Of a stretch of DNA of 64,000 nt, positions 63,403 through 64,000 are shown in pieces. Both the position numbers and the translations under genes were made by a program. The stretch's first letter is position 1. Every line of letters starts with the position of its first letter. The stretch spans positions 124,001-188,000 of the forward strand of contig NZ_JAMTCS010000015.1 in NCBI RefSeq assembly GCF_024171955.1, given 5' to 3'. This DNA comes from Promicromonospora thailandica. Its GTDB lineage: Bacteria > Actinomycetota > Actinomycetes > Actinomycetales > Cellulomonadaceae. The notes beneath the pieces are model-generated. The model had not been told where the DNA came from. It saw nothing but the letters and a program-made list of their open reading frames with translations, and did not search any database.

Positions 63403-63996
63403 GTGGTCAGGGATGTCGAGGGAACGCGCCGCAAGATCGTGGAGGCGGCGACCGAGGAGTTCGTCGCGCACGGCCCGGACGGCACCACCGTCGAGCGGAT
63501 CGCCCGGCGCGCCGGCGTCAACAAGGAACGCATCTACCACTACTACGGCGGCAGGGCCGAGCTCTTCGCCGTCGTGCTGCGCGAGCAGTTCGCCACGACG
63601 GCAGGGGCCGTGCCGCTCGACGCGACGGAACCCGACGCCGTCGGCGAGTTCGCCGGGCGCATGTACGACTACAGCCGCGACCACCCGCAGTTCGTGCGGC
63701 TGCTCATGTGGGAGGCGCTGACGCACACCGGCGAGGTGCCGGACGAGGACCAGCGGCGCGCCACCTACGAGGGGCGCACGGCCTCCCTCGCGCAGGGCCA
63801 GGCGGCGGGCCGCCTGACCTCGACGCTCGCCCCGGCCGAGCTGCACCTCGTGCTGCTCGCGGTCGCCGCCTACTGGACGGTGCTGCCGCAGGTCGCGCGC
63901 ATGGTCACGGGCACCTCGACGGACGACGCCGCGGACGCGGCCCGGCAGCGCGCGGCGGTCGTCGCGGCGGCCCGGCGCCTCGCCGCGCCGGACTGA
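63403..63996 (+). CDS. TetR/AcrR family transcriptional regulator
   Basis: A 197-residue regulator from GTG 63403. Helix-turn-helix: TRRKIVEAATEEFVAHGPDGTTVERIARRAGVNKERIYHYYGGRAELF (about residues 8-55) with an unusual IYHYYGGR recognition helix. C-terminal: RDHPQFVRLLMWEALTH and a final Ala-rich helix. It probably represses the divergent MFS exporter. It ends four bases before the window edge. Confidence 0.92.
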   Translation: MVRDVEGTRRKIVEAATEEFVAHGPDGTTVERIARRAGVNKERIYHYYGGRAELFAVVLREQFATTAGAVPLDATEPDAVGEFAGRMYDYSRDHPQFVRLLMWEALTHTGEVPDEDQRRATYEGRTASLAQGQAAGRLTSTLAPAELHLVLLAVAAYWTVLPQVARMVTGTSTDDAADAARQRAAVVAAARRLAAPD

Positions 63997-64000
63997 CGCG

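Overview
The window is GC-rich throughout and densely coding, with many GTG starts, ATGA/GTGA stop-start overlaps and short intergenic gaps. The gene content (AraNPQ-like arabinoside uptake with a GH51 arabinofuranosidase, a linked recC-recB-recD operon, a type III polyketide synthase lipid-quinone locus, many TetR/MarR regulators) suggests an actinobacterium of the order Micrococcales, close to Cellulomonadaceae or Promicromonosporaceae (Cellulomonas, Cellulosimicrobium or Isoptericola type). That placement is inferred from content, not from a marker gene. I saw no rRNA, tRNA, CRISPR array, transposase or phage gene.

Layout. 1-4.7 kb: two flavin monooxygenases, an SDR/TetR pair, a secreted alpha/beta hydrolase and a symmetric palindromic repeat array. 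4.7-9.4 kb: a leftward stress-type run (Mn catalase, metallo-beta-lactamase-fold hydrolase, DUF2231 membrane protein, Zn alcohol dehydrogenase, two unknowns). 9.5-16.2 kb: a phenolic-lipid/quinone locus with type III PKS, methyltransferase, flavin hydroxylase, UbiA prenyltransferase, CrtI-like oxidoreductase, SRPBCC and SDR. 16.2-16.8 kb: a truncated guanyl-specific RNase followed by an intact barstar-like inhibitor. 16.8-34.9 kb: small regulator-plus-target modules, a Na+/alanine symporter, two CPBP membrane proteases, a DesK/DesR-like two-component system and an orphan ketoacyl synthase. 35-41.2 kb: a complete arabinoside module (LacI regulator, two permeases, binding lipoprotein, GH51) framed by two near-identical 62-bp palindromes. 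41.2-50.2 kb: more TetR/SDR and MarR modules. 50.4-52 kb: three small unknown genes. 52-60.6 kb: recCBD. 60.7-64 kb: a small membrane protein, a gene behind a consensus LexA box, an NTF2-like protein and an MFS/TetR pair.

How the genes work together. The commonest unit is a regulator transcribed divergently from an enzyme or transporter, with one or two perfect palindromes between them. I count nine TetR, three MarR, two MerR, one HxlR, one LacI and one LuxR-type regulator, and six SDR enzymes. Most of these units probably sense a small hydrophobic or reactive molecule and induce a redox enzyme or exporter.

The least expected features are non-coding or broken ones. Palindromic repeat elements share a symmetric design, and one sits in frame inside recD. 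The 62-bp palindrome pair frames the arabinoside locus. A LacI-type operator with a ribosome-binding site and start codon lies at the wrong end of lacI. Gene remnants include an RNase lacking its base-recognition half, an amidohydrolase tail, an aldehyde dehydrogenase tail, and a SnoaL protein missing its middle. No single large undescribed system is evident; the repeat family and the RNase/barstar remnant are the best leads.
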